Shown: positions 1-8,554, counted from the stretch's first letter. The stretch: 64,000 nt of DNA from JAHEJA01 sp965656445 (GCA_965656445.1 CBFHKO010000005.1:60353-124352), one strand, 5' to 3'. Translations and numbers: made by a program. The notes: a model not told the origin generated them from the sequence alone.

Positions 1-237
1 ATCGCCATAATACACAGTCACACGCGCCGCACTGAGGGACACATCACCCTGTGCAATTTCAACAGCCCCTTCAAACAGCGCTGTATTGCTCACTTCATCT
101 ACGGACAACTGATCCGCTTCAAGTGAAATAGGGGCATTTTGATTGGCTTTGATTGACCCAAAACCCGAGCTCTGAGCCAATGACACGGTTGCCACACAAC
201 AGAGGGTAAAGAAGATAGCTTTAAATACGTGCGTCAC
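1..237 (-). CDS. lptA: LPS transport periplasmic protein LptA (OstA-like), N-terminal part
   Basis: This is the first 79 codons of a minus-strand gene that continues past the left edge of the window. The product should be the periplasmic bridge protein of the Lpt machinery, which carries lipopolysaccharide from the inner to the outer membrane. The N-terminus is a hydrophobic signal peptide (KAIFFTLCCVATVSLAQ). It is followed by the start of the OstA-type beta fold, with phrases such as LEADQLSVDE and ALFEGAVEIAQGDV that are typical of LptA. The start is GTG at 237; the ATG a few bases upstream is in another frame and meets TGA at once. The gene starts 10 bases after the stop of lptC, which is the usual alphaproteobacterial order. 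The rest of the protein cannot be judged from this window. Confidence 0.85.
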   Translation of the reverse strand, partial: MTHVFKAIFFTLCCVATVSLAQSSGFGSIKANQNAPISLEADQLSVDEVSNTALFEGAVEIAQGDVSLSAARVTVYYGD

Positions 238-247
238 ACCAACATTC

Positions 248-853
248 CTAATTTTGTGGATCGTATACCACCTTAACACCATTTTTAAAAACGATTAGAA
301 ACCCAGCTTGCGGATTTTCGCGTGTTACTTCAAGCCGACCCGCTTCGAGAATACCGTGCGGTCCTGTTCCTTGGATTGGCCCATCGGCAATCAGAGATGA
401 ATGCTCAAAGCTCATGGACAGAGTGGCTGCGCTCAGTTGATATCCATCTTCTGTTAAAATCTGAACACCGCTCGTCATATCGATCTGTTTGGCCTTGTCG
501 TGATACACGCCGCGTTGGCCCGCAAACGTGATGGTTTGCCCCGTCTGATCTGACAAGCTGGTCAAAATATTCTCAGCCATCAAGCTACCTGGGTTTTTCA
601 AATCAGGCTTTATTGCCGAGGCCGACAGCGTGATCCGATCACCAGCATCCGTTGTGCCAGAAAAATAAGGCTGGCTGAGCTGTTGATCCCTGATTTTATC
701 AATCAACCCCACTTGGGCAAAGGGAATTTTGCTTTGATCAGGGGCCGATTTAGACATCAAGAACATGCTCGACATCGATCCAATCGCGACGAGGGGCAAA
801 GCAATCTTAAGCCCTGAAATCACGCGCGAATATAAATGATCAGAGGTCAGCAC
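248..853 (-). CDS. lptC: LPS export ABC transporter periplasmic protein LptC
   Basis: LptC is the single-pass inner-membrane protein that takes LPS from the LptBFG transporter and hands it to LptA. The 201-residue product begins with a membrane anchor (ALPLVAIGSMSSMFLMS, about residues 18-34) and continues as a periplasmic beta-rich domain typical of the LptC/YrbK family. Length and layout fit alphaproteobacterial LptC, which is weakly conserved, so the call leans on the neighbour lptA as well as the fold. The start is GTG at 853, eight bases after the rnd stop, with AGGGTG as a ribosome site. rnd-lptC-lptA are probably one transcript. Confidence 0.85.
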   Translation of the reverse strand: MLTSDHLYSRVISGLKIALPLVAIGSMSSMFLMSKSAPDQSKIPFAQVGLIDKIRDQQLSQPYFSGTTDAGDRITLSASAIKPDLKNPGSLMAENILTSLSDQTGQTITFAGQRGVYHDKAKQIDMTSGVQILTEDGYQLSAATLSMSFEHSSLIADGPIQGTGPHGILEAGRLEVTRENPQAGFLIVFKNGVKVVYDPQN

Positions 854-861
854 ACATCACC

Positions 862-1479
862 CTAATGCGAGAATATATCGATTTCAGGCCAGCCAGCCAA
901 ATCGAGTTTGGCGCGCGTGGGCAAGAAATCATAACAGGATTGTGCCAATTCCATGCGGCCTTCGCGCTCCAAGCGCGCATTCAACACATCACGTAATTGG
1001 TGAAGGTATAAAACATCCGATGCCGCATAATCCAATTGTGCTTGGCTTAATTCAGCCGCGCCCCAATCGCTTGATTGTTGATGTTTGGAGATATCGACAC
1101 CCAGCAATTCCTGCAAAAGGTTCTTGAGCCCATGACGATCCGTATAGGTACGGATCAGCTTGGACGCAATTTTTGTGCAATAAACGGGCGCAGTGAGCGC
1201 GCCAAAGGCATTATACATTGCAGCAATATCGAAACGGCCGAAATGAAACAGTTTGAGAACATTCGGATCTTCTAACATACGGCACAGATTAGGCGCTTCT
1301 GTTTGACCCTGTGCCACTTGAACAAGATGCGCATGTCCATCACCGCTCGACATTTGAATAACACAGAGCCGATCCCTATGCGGATTGAGCCCCATTGTTT
1401 CACAATCAATTGCAACAACAGGACCTAAGTCCAGATCATCAGGTAGGTCACCTTGATACAGAAAATTCGCCACGTTCAT
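862..1479 (-). CDS. rnd: Ribonuclease D family 3'-5' exonuclease
   Basis: A DEDD-type 3'-5' exoribonuclease for RNA end trimming. The conserved acidic residues are visible in VAIDCETMGL (Asp and Glu of motif I, near residue 25), in HFGRFDIAAM (motif II) and in DYAASDVLYL (motif III, DEDDy subtype with its tyrosine). The protein is 205 residues and consists of the exonuclease domain only; the HRDC domain of E. coli RNase D is absent, as is common in Rhodobacterales. The ATG at 1479 has AAAGG a few bases upstream. It is the first gene before lptC and lptA on the minus strand. Confidence 0.85.
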   Translation of the reverse strand: MNVANFLYQGDLPDDLDLGPVVAIDCETMGLNPHRDRLCVIQMSSGDGHAHLVQVAQGQTEAPNLCRMLEDPNVLKLFHFGRFDIAAMYNAFGALTAPVYCTKIASKLIRTYTDRHGLKNLLQELLGVDISKHQQSSDWGAAELSQAQLDYAASDVLYLHQLRDVLNARLEREGRMELAQSCYDFLPTRAKLDLAGWPEIDIFSH

Positions 1480-1517
1480 CGCCTTTTATGTCATGCATTG
1501 CCATTGCACATAAAACG

Positions 1518-1583
1518 TTGCGCTGTTTGGCGCAATGACCAAGGGGAAAATCGGCAGGTTTTCCACATATTGGGCAGGTTTTC
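1518..1583. promoter_or_regulatory. Dyad and 20-bp-spaced direct repeats between rnd and the MaoC gene
   Basis: The divergent spacer 1480-1719 contains a perfect dyad TTGCGC-N6-GCGCAA (1518-1535). It also has two copies of GGCAGGTTTTC (1553-1563 and 1573-1583) exactly 20 bases apart, so both lie on the same face of the helix. This suggests a protein-binding control region; no regulator can be named and no clear -10/-35 pair was identified. Confidence 0.3.
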
Positions 1584-1719
1584 TAACTATTTCCAAAAAC
1601 GTAGCGGCACTTCGCAATTCAAGCCTTGAGTATGCAGCCATTTCACTTTTGACTGTATAAACGACAAAGAGGTGTCAATAGGCTTGCCTGATAGCCCTAT
1701 AAATTTGATGAGGACAGAC

Positions 1720-2178
1720 ATGAGCACGATAACTCTAAATGATCTATATGCCTCTGTCGGTAGTCCAGTTGCCCCATCGCGCTGGTTCACCGTGGATCAA
1801 TCCCGCATAGATCAATTTGCTCAGGTTACAGAAGACACTCAATTCATCCACACCGACCCAGTTGCCGCCAAAGAAACGCCATTTGGCACAACAATCGCGC
1901 ATGGGTTCCTAACGCTCTCTTTACTATCGGCGATGATGTATGATGCAATTCCCGGTATCGAGGGAACAAAAATGGGGGTGAACTATGGCTTTGACAAAAT
2001 CCGCTTTGTGTCTCCTGTCAAATCTGGCGCGCGTGTACGGGCTCATTTCACGCTAACAGAGTTAAAAGAAACGCGGCCGAAAGAAATCACAAACGTCTGG
2101 GACATTTCCGTAGAAATCGAAAACGAACGCCGCCCCGCTTTGATCGCAACGTGGATTGGCCTAACGTATTTGCAATAG
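1720..2178 (+). CDS. MaoC-like hotdog dehydratase
   Basis: A 152-residue single-hotdog protein of the MaoC / (R)-enoyl-CoA hydratase group. The hydratase signature is clear: FIHTDPVAAKETPFGTTIAHG supplies the catalytic Asp and His that hydrate trans-2-enoyl-CoA. Substrate chain length cannot be read from sequence. The start was set at ATG 1720 because GAGGA lies seven bases upstream and the protein then starts in the usual way (MSTITLNDLY); an upstream in-frame ATG at 1672 is less likely. It is followed after 20 bases by an APH-like kinase and a thioesterase, suggesting a small acyl-CoA/lipid operon. Confidence 0.85.
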   Translation: MSTITLNDLYASVGSPVAPSRWFTVDQSRIDQFAQVTEDTQFIHTDPVAAKETPFGTTIAHGFLTLSLLSAMMYDAIPGIEGTKMGVNYGFDKIRFVSPVKSGARVRAHFTLTELKETRPKEITNVWDISVEIENERRPALIATWIGLTYLQ

Positions 2179-2198
2179 CCCAAACGCAGAGGCCCATC

Positions 2199-3227
2199 AT
2201 GACGGATCACGCATTGCTTAATCTGACGACTTTGACTCCTTGGCTGGAAAAGAACCTGCCGAATTTCAAAGGGCCTGTTGAGGCGACAAAATTTGAGGGT
2301 GGCCAATCCAACCCGACATTCAAACTTGAAACGCCTCAGCACAGTTATGTGCTACGCCGAAAACCACCTGGCGTGTTGCTGAAATCAGCGCATGCCGTTG
2401 ATCGCGAATTCCGCGTTCAATCCGCCCTTCAGGGAACCTCTGTCCCCGTCGCCAAGATGCATATCTTGTGTCAAGATAGCGACATCCTTGGAGCGGATTT
2501 CTACATCATGGACCATATTCACGGGCGAAACTTTGATGACCCTCGCCTGACAGAGGTTTCCCAAGATCAACGCGGTCTCATCCAATCCGAAATGAACCGC
2601 GTTTTGGCCGATATTCATTCCGTGGACTTAAATTCAGTCGGATTGAATGATTTTGGCCCAACAGGAAATTATTTCAGCCGCCAAACGGAGAGATGGTCCA
2701 AACAATACCACGCAAGTGAAACGGAAACGATCGAGCCAATGAACGAGCTAATCAATTGGCTCGCCACCAATATGCCCCCTGATGACGGTCAACGGACTTT
2801 GGTACACGGCGATTATCGCATCGATAACATGCTCTTTCATCCCACTGATGCAAGGTGCCTCGCCGTGTTAGATTGGGAATTATCCACAACAGGGCATCCA
2901 TTTGCCGATCTTGCGGCCGTCATTATGCAATGGTCTATGCCCACAGGATCCAAAGGACGCGGACTTCGCGATGTGGATCGTCGCAGCCTAGGATTAATGG
3001 AAGACCAAGAGTTCATTGACAACTACTGCCAGAGGCGGAACATCGCAGGCATCGACAATTTTGGCTTCTACCTGGCCTTTTGTTTCTTTCGTATGGCCGC
3101 CATTCTTCAAGGCGTTAAAAAACGCGCTCTGGATGGCAATGCCTCAAACCCAGAGCGCGCTTTGGAATTAGGACGCATGGTTCCTGACTTTGCAGACCTC
3201 GGATTAAAGGCCGCGACAACAGTATGA
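2199..3227 (+). CDS. APH/choline-kinase-fold phosphotransferase (acyl-CoA-linked family)
   Basis: A 342-residue aminoglycoside-phosphotransferase-fold protein of the group found with acyl-CoA dehydrogenases (ACAD10/11-type N-terminal kinase domain). The nucleotide-binding Lys region is in SYVLRRKPPG, the catalytic loop is LVHGDYRIDN, and the metal-binding Asp is in AVLDWELSTTGHP. In the animal homologues this domain phosphorylates 4-hydroxyacyl-CoAs; whether that holds here is inference. ATG at 2199 with CAGAGG upstream was chosen. The stop overlaps the ATG of the next gene by four bases, so the two are translationally coupled. Confidence 0.8.
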   Translation: MTDHALLNLTTLTPWLEKNLPNFKGPVEATKFEGGQSNPTFKLETPQHSYVLRRKPPGVLLKSAHAVDREFRVQSALQGTSVPVAKMHILCQDSDILGADFYIMDHIHGRNFDDPRLTEVSQDQRGLIQSEMNRVLADIHSVDLNSVGLNDFGPTGNYFSRQTERWSKQYHASETETIEPMNELINWLATNMPPDDGQRTLVHGDYRIDNMLFHPTDARCLAVLDWELSTTGHPFADLAAVIMQWSMPTGSKGRGLRDVDRRSLGLMEDQEFIDNYCQRRNIAGIDNFGFYLAFCFFRMAAILQGVKKRALDGNASNPERALELGRMVPDFADLGLKAATTV

Positions 3228-3631
3228 CAACTCCAGACCCTATCCTCAAAGAAACGCCCTACGCTCTTCAGGCACATCTCGGCTATCGGCTCACAGAGTG
3301 GTCCCCTGATTTTTGTCGCCTTGAACAACCCATCGAACCATATCTATTGAACCGCCAAGGCATCTTGCATGGGGGCGTTTTAGCCACGCTGCTCGATACG
3401 GCTATGGGCTATTGCGGATGCTTCACCACTGAGAGTGACACACGCGTCATGGCAATGACCTTGAACTTATCGGTCAACTATCTCGCCCAAGCCAGCGGTC
3501 ATATGCTGATCGCTGAGGGGAACAAAACAGGTGGTGGGGCCAAAACATATTTTGCCGAAGGTCGCCTCTTTGATGACACAGGCACCCTCGTTGCAACATC
3601 AACTGGCGTCTTTCGATATCGCCGCTCATGA
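3224..3631 (+). CDS. PaaI-family hotdog thioesterase
   Basis: A 135-residue hotdog-fold acyl-CoA thioesterase. The signature RQGILHGGVLATLLDTAMGY includes the HGG turn and the Asp that act in thioester hydrolysis in the PaaI/YdiI family. The ATG overlaps the stop of the kinase gene (ATGA), and the next gene follows after 10 bases, so it lies within an operon with the MaoC protein, kinase and MDR oxidoreductase. Substrate is unknown. Confidence 0.85.
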   Translation: MTTPDPILKETPYALQAHLGYRLTEWSPDFCRLEQPIEPYLLNRQGILHGGVLATLLDTAMGYCGCFTTESDTRVMAMTLNLSVNYLAQASGHMLIAEGNKTGGGAKTYFAEGRLFDDTGTLVATSTGVFRYRRS

Positions 3632-3641
3632 AAGGGCCAAA

Positions 3642-4679
3642 ATGACCTATTCTTATATCTCGCTACAGAACCGCCCCCAAGGCGCACCGAAACAAAGCGA
3701 TTTCCGTCTGCAAACCGCCGAAATGCCAACACCACAAGATGGCGAAATACTGGTAAAAGTCGATTATATGTCCCTCGATCCCTACATGCGCGGACGGATG
3801 GATGATGCAAAATCCTATTCTGCCCCCATTGAGTTAGGCCAAAAAATGGAAGCGGGCGGCGTGGGTCAGGTCATCGCATCCAAAAATGACCACATCAATG
3901 TTGGTGATCATGTCTTTGGCATGTTTGGCTGGGCCAGTCATGCCTGTGTCTCTGGCAAAGAGGTTAGAAAACTTGACCCTAGCCTCGCGCCGATCACAAC
4001 TGCCCTCGGTGTCCTTGGCATGCCTGGGTTCACCGGATGGTACGGGTTAACACAACTAGCGGCTCCAAAATCTGGCGAAACTCTAGTGGTTGCCGCCGCG
4101 ACTGGTCCTGTCGGATCCATGGTTGGACAACTTGCGAAATCCATGGGCCTAAGAGTTGTTGGAATTGCAGGCGGAGCAGACAAATGCGCCTTTGCCTGTG
4201 ATGTGCTCGGTTTTGACGACTGCCTCGATCATTCGCAATATCCAGATGCCTCCTCTCTTAGAAAGGCTCTCGCGCAACACTGCCCCCAAGGGATCGACAT
4301 CTATTTCGAAAACGTCGCTGGCAAAGTTTTACTCGCCGTGCTTCCCCTGATGAATGTCGGTGGTCGCATTCCAGTCTGCGGAATGATCAGCTGGTATAAC
4401 GCGGGGGCCCTAGGGGCAAATGCCTCTCATGCCCAAGACATGCTTCCAAAATTATGGCGCACTATTTTGGTGAACCGCCTCTCGGTTTCTGGCTTCATCA
4501 TCTCGGACCACTGGGACCAATATCCAAGCTTCTTAAAACAGGTCGCCCCACTCGTCGCCTCAGGAACCATCACCTACAAAGAGGACATCGTTCAAGGTTT
4601 AGAGCACGCGCCCCAAGCCTTTATCAACTTGCTCAATGGTGGGAACTTCGGAAAGTTGATCGTTCAGATAACACCGTAA
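3642..4679 (+). CDS. NADP-dependent MDR oxidoreductase (CurA/PTGR-like)
   Basis: A 345-residue medium-chain zinc-free reductase of the leukotriene B4 dehydrogenase / curcumin reductase type, expected to reduce enone or 2-alkenal double bonds with NADPH. The N-terminal SLDPYMRGRM motif is characteristic of this group. The Rossmann segment lies in VVAAATGPVGSMVGQLAKSM, and YFENVAGKVL in the second half is also family-typical. The start was set at ATG 3642, where family similarity begins; the longer open frame upstream lies inside the thioesterase gene in another frame. It is the last gene of the plus-strand acyl-CoA set and is followed by a palindromic repeat. Confidence 0.85.
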   Translation: MTYSYISLQNRPQGAPKQSDFRLQTAEMPTPQDGEILVKVDYMSLDPYMRGRMDDAKSYSAPIELGQKMEAGGVGQVIASKNDHINVGDHVFGMFGWASHACVSGKEVRKLDPSLAPITTALGVLGMPGFTGWYGLTQLAAPKSGETLVVAAATGPVGSMVGQLAKSMGLRVVGIAGGADKCAFACDVLGFDDCLDHSQYPDASSLRKALAQHCPQGIDIYFENVAGKVLLAVLPLMNVGGRIPVCGMISWYNAGALGANASHAQDMLPKLWRTILVNRLSVSGFIISDHWDQYPSFLKQVAPLVASGTITYKEDIVQGLEHAPQAFINLLNGGNFGKLIVQITP

Positions 4680-4688
4680 GGGCTTCTT

Positions 4689-4727
4689 CTTTTTTGAAAT
4701 ATCCCCGCCGGAGGCAAACACCGGCTA
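4689..4727. repeat. Palindromic dispersed repeat between convergent genes
   Basis: The spacer between the MDR oxidoreductase and the dehalogenase gene holds GCCGG-N9-CCGGC embedded in ATATCCCCGCCGGAGGC. A closely similar block (ATATCTCCGCCGGCGCAAAG) occurs between serC and serA at about 49461-49489. The copies suggest a dispersed palindromic element; the hairpin, preceded by a T-run, may also help to end transcription. Confidence 0.45.
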
Positions 4728-4731
4728 GGAC

Positions 4732-7700
4732 TTAAGGGACATCAATAACGATGGAGCCACCGTCCTCTTTTGCCCTCGACTGACAGAGAATAACCGAATT
4801 CTCGCGTTGTGATTTGGACAGGACATAATCACGATGCTCAACCTCCCCTGAGACCAAGGTGCATTTGCAAACGCCACATAAGCCATCGCTGCACTTTACA
4901 TCAATATTCACACCTGCTTCGACTAATACATCCGTTGCCGTGCGATCCGCTGGAATGTCGAAACGACGACCATCAGTCAAGGCAACTTCAAAGGGCTTGT
5001 TCACATAGTCAGGCTGCTCTGGAAGGTTGAAATACTCCAAATGGCAGGCCTCTTCAGGGAACCCTGCGGCTTGGGCTGCCTCCATAACCGAAGACATGTA
5101 TCGATCTGGCCCACAGGTATAAACATGTGCCCCCTCTTTATAGCCGCCAAGGATGTGATCCAAATCTGCACGAGACCCTTCGTTAGAAACATGAATATGC
5201 ACATTGTCACCCCATGGCATAGCTTCCAAATCATCCAAGAACCCAGCCTTCTTGCGGTCTGCGATGCTATAGTGTAATTCAAATGCCCGACCCAAAGCAT
5301 GCAAACGATGCGCAAAGGCGATCATCGGAGTGATGCCAATACCACCCCCCATCAAAAAGGTCATTTGAGCATCTTCAACCAATTCAAACTGATTAATTGG
5401 CTTTGAAATGAATATCTTTCGTCCCAAAGTGAAAATACGGTGAAGGAACAAAGATCCACCCCGTCCTTCATCCTCTCGAAGAACACTAATCTGATAGGTT
5501 TTCCGATCAGCTGGATTTCCCGACATCGAATATTGGCGCAGGTATTCGGGGGCAACAACAATGTCTAAATGTGCACCAGCTGTCCATTCTGGCAAATCAG
5601 ACCCATCCAATGCTGAAAATTCATACTTGGTCACGCCTTCTGCCATGACCTCAACTTTGGTGATCTCAACACGCAAGACGGGGCTTTCACCATCAGCAGA
5701 GTAGATGTGCAAATGATCTTTCTCTCCGCGGGCTAATTTTGCCTTGTGCTCCTCCGCAGTCACCATAGCTTGATAGGCTTCGATCCCTTTTTCGCGCTCC
5801 ATTGGAAATGGATAAGGATAGGGGTGAGGTGCAAGGGGGGCTGGATAGACTGCTAGGGTTTGATCCTCATACTTGAGGTCTAACTCTTTTTGAAGTCGGC
5901 GCGCCAACACTGGCGCACGCGCAGGACGATACGCCCCGTCTTCCGCCAATTCGATATCCCACCACCATTTTTTGATCGGATTGATTTCACCATTGCCAAC
6001 CATGTCATCCATTTTTGCAAGAATTGGGGCCGCAGAAGGTATATTCATCGCGGCCCAGCGGAACGGTGCCTCAGCAAAAAGCCCCTCCAAATTCCAAGGA
6101 CAGGTTTTCATGCATCTCCCACACATGGCACCCCCTTGGTTGGTGATGCGATATGTGGTGCATTTTTGGCTGTCCGACTTCCAAATCTCATATCCGTTGA
6201 ACATCAATTTGGGACCTGCGGTGATGGCACCTGAGGGACATTCACGGGCGCATTTATTGCAATTCTCACAGAAATTTTGCAGCCCAAAATCAATCGGTTT
6301 ATCATGAACCATCGGCATATCGGTCGTGACCACGCCAGATTTCAGTCGCGGGCCGAGATACGGGTTCAATATAACCTCACCAATGCGGCTCACTTCACCC
6401 AAACCAGACAAGAGCAACAACGGCGGCTGCAAGACGTCGCCGTCCATGACCGTATGCGACTTGGCGCTATATCCTAGGTTACGAATGTGTTTTGCGATCA
6501 CGCCACCCAACAGTGAAAATCGCAAATAAGCGCGCATAGATTGGGCAACAGCGATCCAATCATCTCCAGACGCGCCCTCCATGGTTTCACGTCCTTGATC
6601 AATAATCATACTGATTGCTTGATCATGGGGCGGATTCACCACTTCACCAGCGGCATCATGAGAATACCACGCCCATTCAGGGCATCGCGACAACCCGGTT
6701 GCATCAACGCCCAAGAAATAACAGGCGGCTTTGATATTGTCCGCATTTCTCTGTGCATCATTTGGTTTTGGGCCGTCTAAATTCTTGTCACCATTTTGGA
6801 TGAGAACAAAGGCCCCCAAGGCGCGGCGTTGAGCAAAGCTTGGCGCAGATTTACGCGCGTAATATCCCCCTTTGGCAGCGGCCTGATTGGCCTTGCCCAT
6901 GTCCCCAAATTGAGACCGCGCAAACATGTCGGTGCGTTTTGGAACACGGGGAATGTTGGCTTCGTCCATATAGGTTGTGGGTGTCTCGATACGTTTGAGA
7001 CGTTCAAAGGGATGTGGGCCATCTTTGAAATTGCGCGAGGAAAAAGGATCAAGGGTAAGCCCCGATTTGGCCGTTCCCTTCCCCAACCACCAACTCGGAC
7101 CCTGCGTCTTGAACCAAGATTGCTGCGATTTAGGAGCAAGCGGCTGGTCAATCGCCATCTCCAAAGTACACGTCACCGCAGCCAGCCCAAAGTTCTGCCC
7201 GAGAAACGGACATTCCAAGGAATTCCCCTCCCCCCAAAGCAATCCTGCAGCGACGGCTAGGCGGGAGAGATCAACATCCGTGGCAGACATTGAATGTGAT
7301 TTTGCATCAAAGCCAAGCAAACGGATGTAATTGCCGATGACCGCCGCCGTTTCATTTGCCCGCAGCGCCCCACGATGAGCCCCTGCATCAATAATCCAAT
7401 CTGATCCTGGCTCATCTGGTTTGGGATCACGAGGGTTTTGATAGAGAAACACAACTGCATGTGTGTGTCCGTCTATTCCCTGAGGTGGTGCCTCCATCGA
7501 GTCACGCAAATCAGCCATAATAAGATCGATCCCCGAGGCCAAAGTTTTGGTTTGTTTGGTCTTGAGGTCCTCGGCCAATCTATTGATGTCAGGATTAACA
7601 ATCGGCGCGTCCAACAGCGCCTGTTCAGGTAGGCGACAGATGCCAATCATCGCCGCATCGTTAAAATATCCGAAGGCCTTAATATGTTGCGCACGCTCAA

Positions 7701-7941
7701 TTGGATCAGACGGAATATCCGCAACAGCCTTGTTCACCAATCCATCGCGTATGGCATCTAGCATTGCTTGATATTCACCCATGGCAGGCACAATACTGTC
7801 CCTGTTCTGCGATCTAAACGATAACGCAGTCATAGCCGGGACCGTTGCTAAGTCAGGCATTGCCCCCCGCGTAAAATTTTCAAGCGGGAACGGACCCATG
7901 TGGACAGGTCTATTTTTGTCAGAAAAGAAACGAATGCCCAT
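4732..7941 (-). CDS. Reductive dehalogenase fused to an FMN/NADH/[2Fe-2S] reductase
   Basis: A 1069-residue protein that joins a corrinoid-type reductive dehalogenase to its own electron supply. Residues about 1-700 form the RdhA core: two related halves (compare YIRLLGFDAKSHS near 205-217 with HIRNLGYSAKSHT near 485-497), then two ferredoxin-type iron-sulfur motifs, C558/C561/C564/C568 and C594/C607/C610/C614. Residues about 755-980 are a phthalate-dioxygenase-reductase-like flavin/NAD module (RQYS at 802, GGGIGITPM at 865, CGPDR at 943). The tail is a plant-type [2Fe-2S] ferredoxin (C1017, C1022, C1025, C1053). There is no Tat signal, so it should be a cytoplasmic, NAD(P)H-driven enzyme, like the catabolic BhbA/NpRdhA group, removing halogen from (probably aromatic) organohalides. 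Y426 and K494 are candidate catalytic residues by analogy. GAGGAAAA precedes the ATG. The substrate is unknown. Confidence 0.88.
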   Translation of the reverse strand: MGIRFFSDKNRPVHMGPFPLENFTRGAMPDLATVPAMTALSFRSQNRDSIVPAMGEYQAMLDAIRDGLVNKAVADIPSDPIERAQHIKAFGYFNDAAMIGICRLPEQALLDAPIVNPDINRLAEDLKTKQTKTLASGIDLIMADLRDSMEAPPQGIDGHTHAVVFLYQNPRDPKPDEPGSDWIIDAGAHRGALRANETAAVIGNYIRLLGFDAKSHSMSATDVDLSRLAVAAGLLWGEGNSLECPFLGQNFGLAAVTCTLEMAIDQPLAPKSQQSWFKTQGPSWWLGKGTAKSGLTLDPFSSRNFKDGPHPFERLKRIETPTTYMDEANIPRVPKRTDMFARSQFGDMGKANQAAAKGGYYARKSAPSFAQRRALGAFVLIQNGDKNLDGPKPNDAQRNADNIKAACYFLGVDATGLSRCPEWAWYSHDAAGEVVNPPHDQAISMIIDQGRETMEGASGDDWIAVAQSMRAYLRFSLLGGVIAKHIRNLGYSAKSHTVMDGDVLQPPLLLLSGLGEVSRIGEVILNPYLGPRLKSGVVTTDMPMVHDKPIDFGLQNFCENCNKCARECPSGAITAGPKLMFNGYEIWKSDSQKCTTYRITNQGGAMCGRCMKTCPWNLEGLFAEAPFRWAAMNIPSAAPILAKMDDMVGNGEINPIKKWWWDIELAEDGAYRPARAPVLARRLQKELDLKYEDQTLAVYPAPLAPHPYPYPFPMEREKGIEAYQAMVTAEEHKAKLARGEKDHLHIYSADGESPVLRVEITKVEVMAEGVTKYEFSALDGSDLPEWTAGAHLDIVVAPEYLRQYSMSGNPADRKTYQISVLREDEGRGGSLFLHRIFTLGRKIFISKPINQFELVEDAQMTFLMGGGIGITPMIAFAHRLHALGRAFELHYSIADRKKAGFLDDLEAMPWGDNVHIHVSNEGSRADLDHILGGYKEGAHVYTCGPDRYMSSVMEAAQAAGFPEEACHLEYFNLPEQPDYVNKPFEVALTDGRRFDIPADRTATDVLVEAGVNIDVKCSDGLCGVCKCTLVSGEVEHRDYVLSKSQRENSVILCQSRAKEDGGSIVIDVP

Positions 7942-7954
7942 GGGTTTTCCTCGA

Positions 7955-8485
7955 TCAATCTATGAGTGCGCTAAAATCGAACCCTATTCGTGTTTGTTCA
8001 ATCTCGTCCCCAATACGCCACTCTAATTCGCGCAATAGATCATCCAAGACATGCTGGCATACATCCCCAAGCTCTAACGGAGAATCGACTGAGGCCAGAA
8101 TATCAAACGATTTCCCCATTATATCGATCAAGAGCCTGTCGCCGTTGCGATCACAGCTCACGCCGAACCGAGCGACCTGTTTGGGATGATCCTTTTGACC
8201 TGTCTCCAATAAAACGCCCAGCCCAAATTGGAACTTCCCTTCGGGCAGACTGATGACGGCTTGGCGTAGAGTTTCCTGAGGCGCAAATCCCTTTTCAGGA
8301 TCGGGACGCAAAAATTGAAAAGGCCGTTCTAGCAAATCCGTTTTTGGATCATTTTCTGGGAGTTCAAGGAACGTGCAAATATCGCCCGCTATATTCTCGG
8401 CAAAAACGATATTTTGTTCAACAAACGCTTTGTTATCAGCTAGCTGCTGAGCAAACGCCGTTTGAAGTTTTTTGTAATTGCTCAT
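7955..8485 (-). CDS. Protein of unknown function upstream of the reductive dehalogenase
   Basis: A 176-residue acidic protein I do not recognise. No signal peptide, membrane segment or cysteine-rich motif is visible; there are only two cysteines (in GDICTFLEL and GVSCDRNGD). The first 40 residues look helical, followed by a mixed alpha/beta region and an acidic, Leu-rich stretch (DDLLRELEWRIGDEIEQ). The start was set at ATG 8485 because GAGGGGAT lies just upstream; an in-frame start at 8509 is possible. It ends 13 bases before the dehalogenase ATG, so both are almost certainly co-transcribed, and it could be a partner, chaperone or subunit of that enzyme. This is inference from position only. 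Confidence 0.75.
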   Translation of the reverse strand: MSNYKKLQTAFAQQLADNKAFVEQNIVFAENIAGDICTFLELPENDPKTDLLERPFQFLRPDPEKGFAPQETLRQAVISLPEGKFQFGLGVLLETGQKDHPKQVARFGVSCDRNGDRLLIDIMGKSFDILASVDSPLELGDVCQHVLDDLLRELEWRIGDEIEQTRIGFDFSALID

Positions 8486-8554
8486 GAATATCCCCTCTTG
8501 GCACGGCACTTAAGTGACCTTGCCGTGCACAAGAAGGATTATCAAGGGATAGAG

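Noticed and set aside
2880..2888. TTATCCACA, a perfect DnaA-box sequence
   Set aside because: A single copy inside the phosphotransferase coding region, with no companions nearby; expected by chance.
6796..7330. Overlapping plus-strand open frames of 117-154 codons
   Set aside because: Antisense to the reductive dehalogenase core, which has clear family motifs over the same bases.
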